Source: Corynebacterium dentalis (GTDB lineage Bacteria > Actinomycetota > Actinomycetes > Mycobacteriales > Mycobacteriaceae). Taken from it: a stretch of DNA of 64,000 nt. Of this stretch, positions 24,319-33,141 are shown in pieces. The translations under genes and the position numbers were made by a program. The stretch covers positions 236,432 to 300,431 of the forward strand of contig NZ_OCTS01000005.1 of NCBI RefSeq assembly GCF_900232865.1, given 5' to 3'. The notes under the pieces are model-generated. The model searched no databases. It saw only the letters and a program-made list of their open reading frames with translations, and was not told where the DNA came from. The stretch's first letter is position 1; each line of letters begins with the position of its first letter.

Positions 24319-25264
24319 CAAGACCGACGAGCAGCCCGGTGACACAGGACATTTGTCCGTGTTGCCTGCAGCTCGCTGGATGGCGCTGCGGGACGAGCAC
24401 CAACAGCAAGTCCACGAGCTGACGAAGAATCACCGTCAGCGTCGGCGCTCCGCCGAGCGCCACCCCGTGTGGGACTTCATGTTCAGTTACTACCCCGTTA
24501 GCCCAGGCAAACTCTCTCACTGGCATCCCGGGGCAGGCACTTGGCTGGACATGGAGGACACCGGGGAGAAGGCGAAGGTGGCGTCGGAAGAAAAACAACA
24601 CCTCCTTCCCCACTACAAAGACCATTACGTACAACGTGGCGCCGCATGGGGCCTGGATCTGCAGCGGCACTGGGATGACCGGGGAAAGAGCATTAGCTAC
24701 ATGCACCGGTTGCTCTCGCTGACCAAGCAGCGGCCGCCGCAGCTGGGGTGCTTTGGCCTGCACGAATGGGCAATGGTTTACCGCGATACGCCGCGTCACC
24801 CCGAGCCGCTGCGTCTCGGCGCCGAGGGCACGAACCAGGTGGTGGAGAACAGCCAGCTCAAGTGCACGCACATTGACGCATTCCGCTTCTTCACCCCACA
24901 AGCCGCACCGCGCAATGAGCTGCGCCCCACGCGCGAGACGCAGACCGAGCTCGAGCAGCCCGGATGCCTGCACGCCACCATGGACGTGTACAAATGGGCG
25001 ACCAAACTTGGTCCGATGCTGCCCGGTGAACTGTGGCTGCGCGCCTTTGCTCTGGCCTGCGATGTGCGCGTCCTGGACATGGAGGCAAGCCCGTATGACC
25101 TGCAGGAATGGGGCTTTGCTCCGGTGAAGATCGAAGAGCCCGCAGGACGCGCGGAGTACGTGCGCAGGCAGCAGGAGCTCATGCGGCGCGGGCAGGCGCT
25201 GCGTGGGGAGATCCTCGACATCCTAGAAGAGGCCTTCCCTCATCTGCGCGCACCAAGCAGCTAG
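24311..25264 (+). CDS. Conserved actinobacterial protein, often labelled 3-methyladenine DNA glycosylase
   Basis: 317 aa. I do not recognise a characterised catalytic domain. Conserved-looking blocks are HPVWDFMFSYYPVSPGKLSHW, HYVQRGAAWGLDLQRHWDD, GCFGLHEWAMVYRD and KCTHIDAFRFFTPQA, rich in His, Trp and Tyr. Similar proteins carry the glycosylase label in databases, as I recall, but it does not show HhH or AAG-type motifs I can see. ATG at 24311 overlaps the previous gene by 8 bases, so it is the last member of the gnd run. A copy of the dispersed motif lies on the minus strand at 24578-24597. Confidence 0.7.
   Translation: MSSKTDEQPGDTGHLSVLPAARWMALRDEHQQQVHELTKNHRQRRRSAERHPVWDFMFSYYPVSPGKLSHWHPGAGTWLDMEDTGEKAKVASEEKQHLLPHYKDHYVQRGAAWGLDLQRHWDDRGKSISYMHRLLSLTKQRPPQLGCFGLHEWAMVYRDTPRHPEPLRLGAEGTNQVVENSQLKCTHIDAFRFFTPQAAPRNELRPTRETQTELEQPGCLHATMDVYKWATKLGPMLPGELWLRAFALACDVRVLDMEASPYDLQEWGFAPVKIEEPAGRAEYVRRQQELMRRGQALRGEILDILEEAFPHLRAPSS
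24578..24597 (-). repeat. Copy of dispersed motif
   Basis: On the minus strand it reads GTTTTTCTTCCGACGCCACC, antisense to the host gene; on the sense strand the codons are GTG GCG TCG GAA GAA AAA. Confidence 0.5.
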
Positions 25265-25303
25265 ACTCAGACACATTGCCTTTGACCAGCCTCGGGAGGA
25301 ACC

Positions 25304-26572
25304 ATGGGTAGACACGCTAACGGCACGAAGAATTACCGCATCGCCGGGTGGATTTGGTTTGCGCTGATCGCTCTGGTGCTGGTGGTGGCGCTGATCATTG
25401 GTTGGGGTGCGCTGCGACAGAGCAACGAGGCCTCCACCGACCAAAAGCAGTGTCCCGAGGGCGATTACAGTCTCAACGTGTGGGCCGCGCCCGAGCGTGG
25501 CGAGGCGGCTCAGCAGCTGGTGGACAAGTACAACGAGTCTGGCCAGGTGGTCAATGATCACTGCGTGAAGGCGGAGGTTAGCCAGGTCGCCGATCAAGAG
25601 GTGCTGGATAAGGCCAAGAGCTCTGATGGCGTCTCCAGCGTGTGGATCCCCGCCTCTCCTTCCACTGTGGCCAAGGGCATGGCCGATGCAGGTATCAATA
25701 CCAATGGCAAGGACGTCCCCGTTGTCGATGGTGCCGCGGTGTTCGCGCTGGGCAATGATCGCGGCATCGATGAGCAGGCCGCGCGTTCCGGCAACGACTT
25801 CGCCTCTTTCGCCGCCGATTCCGAGGGCGCCCAGGTGGTGCCGCTGGATCAGGTCGCAGATGGTTCTTTTGATGTCGACGCCACCTCGAACGACACCACC
25901 GAGACACAGTCCTCTGCAGGTAACCAATCTGAAGCTGAGAAGCCCGCTGATGACAACGCTGCTGATGCCGACGGTGCCACTACCTCTGGACCAGCTGCCG
26001 TGACGTTCGTGGTGGATACCTCCGGCTCGATGGGACTCTACGAGGGCGATTACACGCGGATGGACAATATTCGCGGTCCCATCTCAGATGCCATGCGGGG
26101 TATCGGTGAGCGCGGCGGCATAGTGAGCCTGTGGAACTACTCCTCCCCCATCAACCCGGGCGTTTCCGTTCCTTACCGCGATAACGTGGACATTTCCGTG
26201 GGTGATGATGGCACGATGGCCAGCGGAATCGTCAACCAGCTTGGCTTTGGCGGGGCAACGTATACACACGAATCGGTGCTTGCGGCGTACCGTGCCGCGG
26301 TGGCCAACGCGAGTGGTTCGGACAAGCCCGGACGTCTGGTACTGATCACCGATGGGCCCAACGACGGTGGCTCCATTGGTTTGGAATCTGCTGTGGCGGC
26401 AATTGAAAAGCTGCACGGCGAACAGGCCGTACTGCTTGAGGTGGTGACCATCGGAGAGAATGTGGACACTGAGGCGATGCAGCAGATCGCGCAAGCCGGT
26501 GGCGGCAATGTACACCACGCTGCTGATTCGCTGGGTATTACTGAGCCGCTGCGTGAAGCGGTAGAGGGCTAG
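25304..26572 (+). CDS. Membrane-anchored protein with binding-protein-like and VWA domains
   Basis: The N-terminal helix (about residues 15-38, WFALIALVLVVALIIGW) anchors an extracellular protein. Residues 50-180 resemble a solute-binding-protein lobe (YSLNVWAAPERGEAAQQLVDKY; SSVWIPASPSTVAKGMADAG). A Ser/Thr/Asp-rich linker (190-225) follows, and then a VWA domain with an intact MIDAS (DTSGSMG, T in GGATYTHES, D in LITDGPNDGG). 422 aa. GGGAGGA lies 7 bases before the ATG. It is 39 bases after the previous gene. Metal-dependent ligand binding at the cell surface is likely; the partner is unknown. It carries the dispersed motif at 25861-25887. Confidence 0.82.
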   Translation: MGRHANGTKNYRIAGWIWFALIALVLVVALIIGWGALRQSNEASTDQKQCPEGDYSLNVWAAPERGEAAQQLVDKYNESGQVVNDHCVKAEVSQVADQEVLDKAKSSDGVSSVWIPASPSTVAKGMADAGINTNGKDVPVVDGAAVFALGNDRGIDEQAARSGNDFASFAADSEGAQVVPLDQVADGSFDVDATSNDTTETQSSAGNQSEAEKPADDNAADADGATTSGPAAVTFVVDTSGSMGLYEGDYTRMDNIRGPISDAMRGIGERGGIVSLWNYSSPINPGVSVPYRDNVDISVGDDGTMASGIVNQLGFGGATYTHESVLAAYRAAVANASGSDKPGRLVLITDGPNDGGSIGLESAVAAIEKLHGEQAVLLEVVTIGENVDTEAMQQIAQAGGGNVHHAADSLGITEPLREAVEG

Positions 26573-26588
26573 GGCTTAGCGGCTCTCT

Positions 26589-26614
26589 GGCCTTAGGCCG
26601 TGACAGCCTAGGCC
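26589..26614. terminator. Weak hairpin between convergent VWA and MerR genes
   Basis: TGGCCTTAGGC and GCCTAGGCCA pair with a one-base bulge around CGTGACA. The right arm overlaps the end of the MerR gene and no T-tract follows. Confidence 0.4.
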
Positions 26615-27138
26615 ATGCGGCGACGGCGGCGCGCTGCCAGCTCGTCGATCGCTGGATCCTGAGTGATCTTCTCGGAAGGGAACGCGGTGATGGTGCCGGT
26701 CAATTCCTTCATCAGACCAGGCACGGCGATGCCGAACACGCCTTGTCCACCGTTGAGGAGGTCGATGACCTCTTCCGGCGAGCGACACTCATAGACGGTA
26801 GTGCCATCAGAAACCAGCGTGATGCCGGAGAGGTCATCCACGCCGAGGTTTTCCAACTTTCCCACTGCCTTGCGGATGTTCTGCAGCGAGATTCCGGTGT
26901 CTAGCAGGCCCTTAACGATCTTGAGCACGAGGATGTCGCGGAAAGAGTACAGGCGTTGGGAACCAGAGCCGTGGGCGTTGCGGATGGTGGGCTGCACCAG
27001 CTTGGTGCGTGCCCAGTAGTCCAGCTGGCGGTAGCTAATGCCGGCCACTTGGCAGGCAATGGGTACGCGGTAGCCGACCTCTTCGTCGGGTCCGTCCACG
27101 TCAAAGAGCGCGTCTTGCTGCGGAAGCTGCTTGCTCAT
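26608..27138 (-). CDS. MerR family transcriptional regulator (second of the odhI cluster)
   Basis: Winged-helix DNA-binding protein of the MerR/HspR type: YRVPIACQVAGISYRQLDYW (helix-turn-helix), WARTKLVQPT, SGSQRLYSFRDILVLKIV, then a dimerisation helix and a C-terminal domain (IDLLNGGQGVFGIAVPGLM) ending in RRRRRMA. 176 aa. It corresponds by position to the Rv1830-type regulator in M. tuberculosis. GGAGAGAC precedes the ATG. It is separated from the DUF151 gene by about 190 bases that contain two ACACGTGT palindromes, so it may be autoregulated. Confidence 0.88.
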   Translation of the reverse strand: MSKQLPQQDALFDVDGPDEEVGYRVPIACQVAGISYRQLDYWARTKLVQPTIRNAHGSGSQRLYSFRDILVLKIVKGLLDTGISLQNIRKAVGKLENLGVDDLSGITLVSDGTTVYECRSPEEVIDLLNGGQGVFGIAVPGLMKELTGTITAFPSEKITQDPAIDELAARRRRRMA

Positions 27139-27195
27139 GTTTGTCTCTCCTGGCTAGCGATGTTCTCTACATTAGAGGGACATCATTGTGATTTC

Positions 27196-27205
27196 CACAC
27201 GTGTG
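27196..27205. promoter_or_regulatory. Palindrome CACACGTGTG upstream of the MerR gene
   Basis: Perfect 10-base palindrome 58 bases before the MerR-gene ATG, with a near copy 98 bases away. Confidence 0.45.
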
Positions 27206-27293
27206 ACTTAACTGCTTGGTAAAGGCACGTGGGATCAACCTGCAAAGGTTCAATCTGAACTTCACTGTTGATATTAACACTAGTCACAAAAAT

Positions 27294-27303
27294 CACACGT
27301 GTA
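27294..27303. promoter_or_regulatory. Second ACACGTGT site
   Basis: CACACGTGTA shares nine of ten bases with the site at 27196. Spacing suggests a pair bound by one dimeric regulator. Confidence 0.4.
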
Positions 27304-27326
27304 ACAACACGCCTGTGATCTGCAGC

Positions 27327-27947
27327 TTAAGAATTCTCCCCGTCTGGGGACTCACCATCCAGCCAATCGCCAAGATCATCGCTCCAGCCCATGGCCTTCC
27401 ACATGTCTTCAAACTCATCGACGATTTCTGGTGATGCCGTGGTGGGCAGTCCCCCGTTCCAACGCAGTACCAGTGCGGACAGTGCTGCGTCTTCTTCTTC
27501 GACGTCAGCATCTGACTCCGCGGCTTTGCGCGCCGTGTCCTGCAGATTCTTCATTTCTTCTACGAACGCAGGGTTGGATGGAATCATCGTGGAAGCCATC
27601 GCTTCCTTGACACGCACGTCGAACAGCACGCCAGCGTGCCATATGAATTCCAAAGTGCTGGGGCGCACATCAATGTAGCGATCGCCCTGCTTGAGGCCTG
27701 CGGTCATCTGACCACGTGAATTGGTGGAGATTTCCGCGAACCACGGATCGTCGGCATCGCCAGAGCTCAAAAGGCTGGCCAAGATTTCACCGTCTGTAGG
27801 ACGTCCCCCGAGGTCCTGCATTTGCTCCACCCAGACCGGCAAGAGTGCCGAGCCATCCGGGGTGGCGAACACCAAAACATCGACAGCCTGATCGGTAAGC
27901 CCAGCTGCGCTGAACCTGCCGATCAGGTGAACTTCGATATCAGCCAA
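27327..27947 (-). CDS. DUF151 (bifunctional nuclease-like) protein
   Basis: Belongs by position and by weak sequence pattern to the DUF151/BFN family placed between two MerR genes in actinobacteria. Recognisable parts are MADIEVHLIGRFSA, LPVWVEQMQDLGGRPTDGEI and GDRYIDVRPSTLEFIWHA. The sequence is diverged: a long acidic segment (ESDADVEEEDAALSA, about residue 150) and tail are lineage-specific. 206 aa. The start overlaps the end of ftsR by 8 bases, indicating coupled translation. Nuclease activity is known only for plant members; its role here is unknown. Confidence 0.75.
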   Translation of the reverse strand: MADIEVHLIGRFSAAGLTDQAVDVLVFATPDGSALLPVWVEQMQDLGGRPTDGEILASLLSSGDADDPWFAEISTNSRGQMTAGLKQGDRYIDVRPSTLEFIWHAGVLFDVRVKEAMASTMIPSNPAFVEEMKNLQDTARKAAESDADVEEEDAALSALVLRWNGGLPTTASPEIVDEFEDMWKAMGWSDDLGDWLDGESPDGENS

Positions 27948-28680
27948 GGTTGCCCTTCACCAAGGCGGCGTTCAAAGAAAGGATGAGAGCCGACACTTCG
28001 CGGGCCGTCTCATCTGCACGCTGACGAGCGTTTTCGTCGCGGCCGTGGGCCAGTGGCTCAGAGACCTTAGCCACCATGTCCGTGTGTCGCTGGGCAATGG
28101 TCATCAGCGACTTCAAGTGACGCGTGTCCAGGGCGTATTCCGTCAGGCGAGATGCCAGCTGAACTACCAGCACATCGTCGACGGAGAAGAATCCCGCAGT
28201 GTTCGCGGAGATCAATCCCATGCGGATCAACGAACCCACGAAAGAATCGTCCACATCCGCGCGCGCAACAACGTCTGGCCTGGTCAGGCGACGAGGAGCG
28301 TCCGCAGCACGGAACTGCTCAGCGGTCAGTGCTCCCGGCGCAGGCTGCTTGGCCGTTACTGGAGTCACCTTGCCGGAGTCCATAGCCTCCAGCTGTTCAC
28401 GGATCACCTTCAGCGGAAGGTAATTGTCACGCTGGTGGGTCAGGATGTAGCGCAAGCGCGCAATATCATCGGGTGAGAAGCGACGGTAACCGGACTGGCT
28501 ACGCCGTGGGCTAATCAGCTTTTCAGTCTCCAAGAAACGAATCTTGGACACCGTGACATCAGGAAAGTCAGGCTTGAGCTGTTTCAGCACGTCACCGATG
28601 GTGGAGGTGGGTAGCACCTTCTTAGCGGTAGAGAAATTATTACCCTCTACCGCTCGGGCTGCATTCGCTTGAGCACTCAC
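27940..28680 (-). CDS. ftsR: MerR-type regulator FtsR (activator of ftsZ in C. glutamicum)
   Basis: In C. glutamicum the equivalent gene (cg1631) activates ftsZ transcription. The N-terminal helix-turn-helix reads STIGDVLKQLKPDFPDVTVS, followed by KIRFLETEKLISPRRSQSGYRRF and DIARLRYILTHQRDNYLPL, classic MerR. An Ala/Pro linker (about 105-125) leads to a C-terminal effector or dimer region. 246 aa. It is five bases downstream of odhI and overlaps DUF151, all one operon. The order odhI-ftsR-DUF151-MerR is conserved in Corynebacterium and Mycobacterium. Confidence 0.9.
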   Translation of the reverse strand: MSAQANAARAVEGNNFSTAKKVLPTSTIGDVLKQLKPDFPDVTVSKIRFLETEKLISPRRSQSGYRRFSPDDIARLRYILTHQRDNYLPLKVIREQLEAMDSGKVTPVTAKQPAPGALTAEQFRAADAPRRLTRPDVVARADVDDSFVGSLIRMGLISANTAGFFSVDDVLVVQLASRLTEYALDTRHLKSLMTIAQRHTDMVAKVSEPLAHGRDENARQRADETAREVSALILSLNAALVKGNLG

Positions 28681-28685
28681 CGGAC

Positions 28686-29123
28686 TTAGGATTCCTTGTA
28701 ACCGTTCAGGAATACCAAGCGAAACTTGCCGATCTGAATCTCATCGCCATTGCTCAGCACGGCGGAGTTCTTTGGCTCGCGGTTTACGTAGGTGCCGTTG
28801 AGGGATCCCACGTCTACTACTTCGTACTCCCCTTGGCCATTGCGGCGGAACTCAGCGTGGCGGCGGGAAACGGTGACATCGTCCAGGAAGATGTCGCTAT
28901 CCGGGTGGCGGCCAGCTGCGGTCGTGTCCTGATCCAGCAGGAATCGGGAACCTGCGTTTGGACCACGCTTAACCACAAGCAGCGCGGAGCCTTCTGGAAG
29001 GCCCTCCACACCGGCAGGAGCGGACTCAGACTGTGCGCCAGACTCCATCTCCTTCAAGAGATCAGCACGGAAGACCGAAGTCGTCTCTACCGAAGCCTCT
29101 GGGATTCCGGTGTTTTCGCTCAT
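28686..29123 (-). CDS. odhI: FHA-domain metabolic switch protein OdhI (GarA orthologue)
   Basis: Binds and inhibits the 2-oxoglutarate dehydrogenase E1 subunit when unphosphorylated; PknG and related kinases release it by phosphorylating N-terminal threonines. The motif ETTSVFRADLL places those residues at T14 and T15, matching C. glutamicum OdhI. The FHA domain (about 50-140) has GSRFLLDQDTTAAGRHPDSD, VSRRHAEFRR and SLNGTYVNREP. 145 aa, the usual length. A GAGAGGAC segment precedes the ATG. It leads the operon with ftsR. Confidence 0.95.
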   Translation of the reverse strand: MSENTGIPEASVETTSVFRADLLKEMESGAQSESAPAGVEGLPEGSALLVVKRGPNAGSRFLLDQDTTAAGRHPDSDIFLDDVTVSRRHAEFRRNGQGEYEVVDVGSLNGTYVNREPKNSAVLSNGDEIQIGKFRLVFLNGYKES

Positions 29124-29253
29124 GTTGTAGTCCTCTCTGAGACGTTTTTACTGCAACTATGACCACAATACTACCCTGCGGACAGTTCAGGGCATTCAGT
29201 GGCTAACTCTTAACAATTAATGTGCGGGCACAAAAAGATCTATCTAAATCAGC

Positions 29254-29276
29254 AGGTCAAAACCCTCCTGCTCGCA
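29254..29276 (-). terminator. Possible terminator of secA2
   Basis: AGCAGG and CCTGCT form a short stem; on the minus strand a TTTTT tract occurs about 15 bases further on. Weak. Confidence 0.35.
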
Positions 29277-29282
29277 TTCCGA

Positions 29283-31670
29283 TTAGCGGAACATCTGCGC
29301 GATGGATCCAATCACCGAGCCGCCGCCACTGCTCAACGGGTTGTCGTTAACCATGTAGGTCCACGTGGCGCTCGGCTTGTGCAGCCCGATATCACCCAGT
29401 TGAGCGCCTTCGGATGTGATGGTCACCTCGTCGAACGTCTGCCGTGCCTTAGCCACCGCACGTTCTGCCAAATCGCCAAAGGCAGCGATGGACATGCGGT
29501 GGAACTCGTCGATAGGCGATTCCCGAGCAATCGCGCGCAGGTGAATGCTCTCCCGCACGTCGTCCAGATACGCCAGGTGCTCACTCCACTCGTGATCTAG
29601 GTGGAACAGCATGATGTCTCGAGCTGCCTGTTCCAGCACCTCCTCAGAGATGCCTTCAGCCTTCAAGGCATTGGCCTTATCCACGTTGTGGTAGCTCAGG
29701 TCGTCCCATGCCGTGGGCGTATCCAGCAGTTTGTCGCGGCGGCCGTTGATGATGTCTCGCTGATCCTTGATCAGCTTGTTGTACTTCCAGGTGGTGGCAT
29801 GAATGTCCAACATTTGGCCTTCGGTCACGCGCTGGCAGTGGTCCACGAAGTTGAGGACTTTCTTCTGCTTGAGCAGTCCATCCTCGTCGGGCTGGGCCTG
29901 CAGTTCTTCCCCAGCTCCGCCCACGGAGACCACGTCATCCTCAATAGAGACGAAGTAGACGCTGGAGCCGGGGTCACCCTGGCGGCCAGCGCGTCCGCGT
30001 AGCTGGTTGTCCAAGCGTTGGGATCGGAATCGTCCGACGCCAACCACGTGCAATCCCCCAGCTTCCACCACCTCATCGCGCTCGGATTCGTCTGCTCCGC
30101 CAAGCTTGATATCGGTTCCACGGCCAGCCATTTGCGTAGACACGGTGACTCGTCCAGGGCGGCCGGCCTCGGCAATCACGGCAGCTTCTGCTTCGTGATT
30201 CTTCGCGTTGAGTACTGAGCACTCCACGCCCACCCGCTCCAGCGCGTGAGCAATGTGCTCGGATTCCGCCACATCCTGGGTTCCCACCAGCTGCGGCTGT
30301 CCGGAACCTTGGATATCCAAAATGTGAGCGATCACTGCTTCGTCGCGCTCTTCCGCGGATGCATAGACGTGATCAGCTTCATCGAAGCGCTGGGTAGGCA
30401 CATTGGGCTCGATAACGGAGACGTTGAGCCCGTAGAACTGACGCAGCTGATCACCTGCGGCCAGCGCGGTCCCCGTCATGCCACAGACCTCGTGATACAT
30501 GCCCAGCAGCGCCTGAATGGTGATCTGATCTAGGATGCGGCCACCTTCCGTGACCTGCAGTCCTTCCTTGGCTTCTACCGCGGACTGCAGGCCATCAGGC
30601 CATCGCTGCAAGTCCGCCACGCGCCCGCGCGAGCCGTCGATGAGTAGGACTTTGCCCTCGCGCACGATGTAATGCACATCGCGCTGCAGAAGATGCTCGG
30701 CGTGCAGGGCCACATTGATCTGCACCAGCAGCTCCGCCCCCGTGGGCTCCGCCGAGACAGCAGAATCTTGGTCTTCGGCATCTGTCGTGTCAGCGTTTTC
30801 GTTCGCGTCCCCACCGGCATACAAGGACTCGATACCTAGCTTGCGTTCGGCATAGGAGGCGCCTGCGTCGGTAAGGAACACATTGCGGTGATCTTCGGAG
30901 ATCAGGAAATGCTCCTGCTCCTTCATGGATTTGACCAGCTCGGTGATCTGCCCCATTGGCGCGGCACCTGGCTCGGACCCGGCGAGAACCAACGGGACCA
31001 GGGCCTCATCCACCATGACCGAATCTGCCTCGTCGATGATGGCTACATCGGCCTCTGAACGCACCTGATCCTCACGCTTGGTGATCAGCTGATCCCGCAG
31101 CACGTCGAAGCCCAGCTCATTGATCGCGCTAAAGACCACGTCGCGGGCATAAATATCGCGGCGTTCGTCACTGTTTAGATCCTCGGAAATGGCGCCGTGG
31201 CTCAGGCCAAAGAAGTCGAACATCGGCCCCATCCACGCATCGTCACGCGCGGCTAAGTAGGAGTTCACGGTGACCACATGCACGCGCTTGCCCTGCAGCG
31301 CGTAGCCCACGGCGGCCATCGCACCCGCTAGCGTCTTGCCCTCGCCGGTGGCCATCTCCACCACGTCACCGGCCAGCAAACGCAACGTGCCCTGCATCTG
31401 CACGTCGAAAGGAGAAAGATACAACGTCCGACGCGCCCCTTCACGCATCGCGCCGAGCAGCTTGGAATCGTCCACCACGCGGCCCACTCGGCCCTGCCCG
31501 TACTCGTCCAAGTCCTGCTTCACCACGGCAGACGTGGCAGCTTCGCGCAGTTCCGCATCCGAGGCTTCACGGAAACGATCCGCGCCCGCCTGCGCTACAA
31601 CAGCCTTGCTCTTCTTCTGATTCTTAGTGGGAGAGGTACCCATTGTCTTCCAGAACCAGTCAAATGCCAT
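29283..31670 (-). CDS. secA2: Accessory preprotein translocase ATPase SecA2
   Basis: ATPase of the accessory Sec pathway of actinobacteria, exporting a small set of proteins through SecYEG. Walker A is EMATGEGKTLAGAMAA (about residue 106), the DEAD-type Walker B is AIIDEADSVMVDEAL (about 210), and the C-terminal motor has STQMAGRGTDIKLGG and LRGRAGRQGDPGSS. 795 aa; it lacks the long zinc-binding C-terminal tail of SecA1. An acidic insert (NENADTTDAEDQDSAVSAE, about 287-305) is unusual and probably a surface loop. Its location next to odhI is shared with other corynebacteria. Confidence 0.93.
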   Translation of the reverse strand: MAFDWFWKTMGTSPTKNQKKSKAVVAQAGADRFREASDAELREAATSAVVKQDLDEYGQGRVGRVVDDSKLLGAMREGARRTLYLSPFDVQMQGTLRLLAGDVVEMATGEGKTLAGAMAAVGYALQGKRVHVVTVNSYLAARDDAWMGPMFDFFGLSHGAISEDLNSDERRDIYARDVVFSAINELGFDVLRDQLITKREDQVRSEADVAIIDEADSVMVDEALVPLVLAGSEPGAAPMGQITELVKSMKEQEHFLISEDHRNVFLTDAGASYAERKLGIESLYAGGDANENADTTDAEDQDSAVSAEPTGAELLVQINVALHAEHLLQRDVHYIVREGKVLLIDGSRGRVADLQRWPDGLQSAVEAKEGLQVTEGGRILDQITIQALLGMYHEVCGMTGTALAAGDQLRQFYGLNVSVIEPNVPTQRFDEADHVYASAEERDEAVIAHILDIQGSGQPQLVGTQDVAESEHIAHALERVGVECSVLNAKNHEAEAAVIAEAGRPGRVTVSTQMAGRGTDIKLGGADESERDEVVEAGGLHVVGVGRFRSQRLDNQLRGRAGRQGDPGSSVYFVSIEDDVVSVGGAGEELQAQPDEDGLLKQKKVLNFVDHCQRVTEGQMLDIHATTWKYNKLIKDQRDIINGRRDKLLDTPTAWDDLSYHNVDKANALKAEGISEEVLEQAARDIMLFHLDHEWSEHLAYLDDVRESIHLRAIARESPIDEFHRMSIAAFGDLAERAVAKARQTFDEVTITSEGAQLGDIGLHKPSATWTYMVNDNPLSSGGGSVIGSIAQMFR

Positions 31671-31768
31671 GAGCGTGGCCTACCCTTCGGGTCGATCGTT
31701 AATGTTGGAAACCAACCTTGCTTGTAGAACAACACTAGCGAAGCCTCGGGACAAAGGATGGCAAGACC

Positions 31769-32554
31769 ATGTCGACACAACATTCCCGCAAGCCTGCGGT
31801 GCGCTCGTTCAACGTGACGGTGCCGGACGGCCCTTTCGGAGACATAGCCGGGACCATTGATGCTCCCGCCGAGCAGACCACCGCCGCCGCCCTCGTTGCG
31901 CACTGTTTTACCTGCGATCGTCAAGCCGTGGGCACCTCGCGCATCTCCAAAACTCTGGCCCGCCACGGTATCACCAGTGCCCGTTTCAATTTCTCTGATC
32001 TCACGCTGAGCCACAACGTGGATGAGCTAGTGGCTGCCGCCGAGTGGATGCGACAGGAACATGGCCTTACTCCGCAGCTGCTGGTGGGGCATTCCCTCGG
32101 TGGCGTGGCAGCAATTCGCGCTGCATCCCGGCTCGCGGGGATCACTGCGGTAGCTACCGTGGGCACGCCCTTCGACCCGAGCCACGCCGTGGCCTCTTTG
32201 TCCGAAGCCCTGGCTCCGCTTCGCGAATCTGACGGCCCATCGCATGTAGACGTCCCCCTCGCTGGCCGCGAGGTGCGCATCGAACGTTCCATGATCGAGG
32301 ATCTCATGACCTCCGATCCGCACGCTGACCTGCGTGTCCTGGGTGAAACGGAGGCCAGTTTGTTGATCGCCCACTCCCCGTTTGATCAGACGGTCGCGTT
32401 TTCTGACGCTTTGAGTTTTCTCGACGCCGCCCTGCAGCCCGCCAGCTTGTTGTCCTTGCCGGAAGTTGATCATCTGCTGACGCGACGCGGGTCGGGGCAA
32501 CGCGTGGGTGAGCTGATCGCACAGTGGGCACGCGCCTATATATCGCTAGACTAG
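31769..32554 (+). CDS. Alpha/beta hydrolase of the OsmC-associated type
   Basis: Alpha/beta fold hydrolase with the nucleophile elbow GHSLGGVAAIRAA (about residue 109). The N-terminal part ALVAHCFTCDRQAVGTSRIS and HGITSARFNFSDLTLS is typical of hydrolases that are often fused to an OsmC peroxiredoxin domain. Here the protein ends after the hydrolase domain (261 aa), so it is the stand-alone form. The catalytic His is probably in LPEVDHLLTRRG. AAAGGA lies 10-12 bases upstream of the ATG. The substrate is unknown. Confidence 0.82.
   Translation: MSTQHSRKPAVRSFNVTVPDGPFGDIAGTIDAPAEQTTAAALVAHCFTCDRQAVGTSRISKTLARHGITSARFNFSDLTLSHNVDELVAAAEWMRQEHGLTPQLLVGHSLGGVAAIRAASRLAGITAVATVGTPFDPSHAVASLSEALAPLRESDGPSHVDVPLAGREVRIERSMIEDLMTSDPHADLRVLGETEASLLIAHSPFDQTVAFSDALSFLDAALQPASLLSLPEVDHLLTRRGSGQRVGELIAQWARAYISLD
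32547..32552 (+). promoter_or_regulatory. Candidate -10 box (TAGACT), leaderless rraA-like gene
   Basis: TAGACT overlaps the stop region of the preceding gene and ends 8 bases before the ATG at 32561. Confidence 0.4.
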
Positions 32555-32560
32555 AACGCT

Positions 32561-33073
32561 ATGAACGCACCAAAGAACAATGTGACTTTTATTCCTACCG
32601 CTGATCTAGTGGACATCATCGGCGAAGACGTGCGCAGCTGCGATACACAATTCTCCGATCTGGGTGGCACCACGGAGTTCGCCGGTCCTATCACCACGGT
32701 GAAGTGTTTCCAAGACAATGCGCTGCTCAAGAGCATTTTGGGCGAGGACAACCCAGGAGGCGTGCTGGTTATCGATGGCGATGCATCCGTGCACACCGCG
32801 CTGGTGGGAGACATCATCGCTGGCCTGGGCAAGGATCATGGTTGGGCTGGTGTGATTGTCAATGGCGCTATTCGCGATTCCGCTGTCATCGCCGAGATGG
32901 ACTTCGGTTGCAAGGCGCTGGGAACTAACCCGCGCAAGTCCACCAAGACGGGTGAGGGCGATCGCGATATTCCCGTGAGCATCGGCGGCGTGGAGTTCAT
33001 CCCAGGTCACATCGCATACTGCGATTCCGATGGGATCGTGGTCACCGAACAGCCAGTGGAGCCAGCTGAGTAG
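32561..33073 (+). CDS. RraA-like / 4-hydroxy-4-methyl-2-oxoglutarate aldolase family protein
   Basis: RraA fold: [20 protein letters not shown] at the start, [38 protein letters not shown], and the metal/substrate site G-x-I-R-D in [19 protein letters not shown]. 170 aa. In E. coli RraA inhibits RNase E; many RraA-fold proteins, including those with the G-x20-R-D pattern, are pyruvate-type aldolases, so either role is possible. It is six bases after the hydrolase stop but seems to have its own leaderless promoter. Confidence 0.85.
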   Translation: MNAPKNNVTFIPTADLVDIIGEDVRSCDTQFSDLGGTTEFAGPITTVKCFQDNALLKSILGEDNPGGVLVIDGDASVHTALVGDIIAGLGKDHGWAGVIVNGAIRDSAVIAEMDFGCKALGTNPRKSTKTGEGDRDIPVSIGGVEFIPGHIAYCDSDGIVVTEQPVEPAE

Positions 33074-33102
33074 CACTCCCCTTATCGTTCGGTTCTGCAG
33101 CC

Positions 33103-33141
33103 TCGCCATCCGGTCCTATGCCAGATGGCGAAGCTCTTTTT
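33103..33141 (+). terminator. Terminator after the RraA-like gene
   Basis: TCGCCATCCGG (33103-33113) pairs with CCAGATGGCGA (33121-33131) with one wobble, then TTTTT at 33137-33141. It abuts the end of the convergent uvrA-like gene. Confidence 0.8.
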
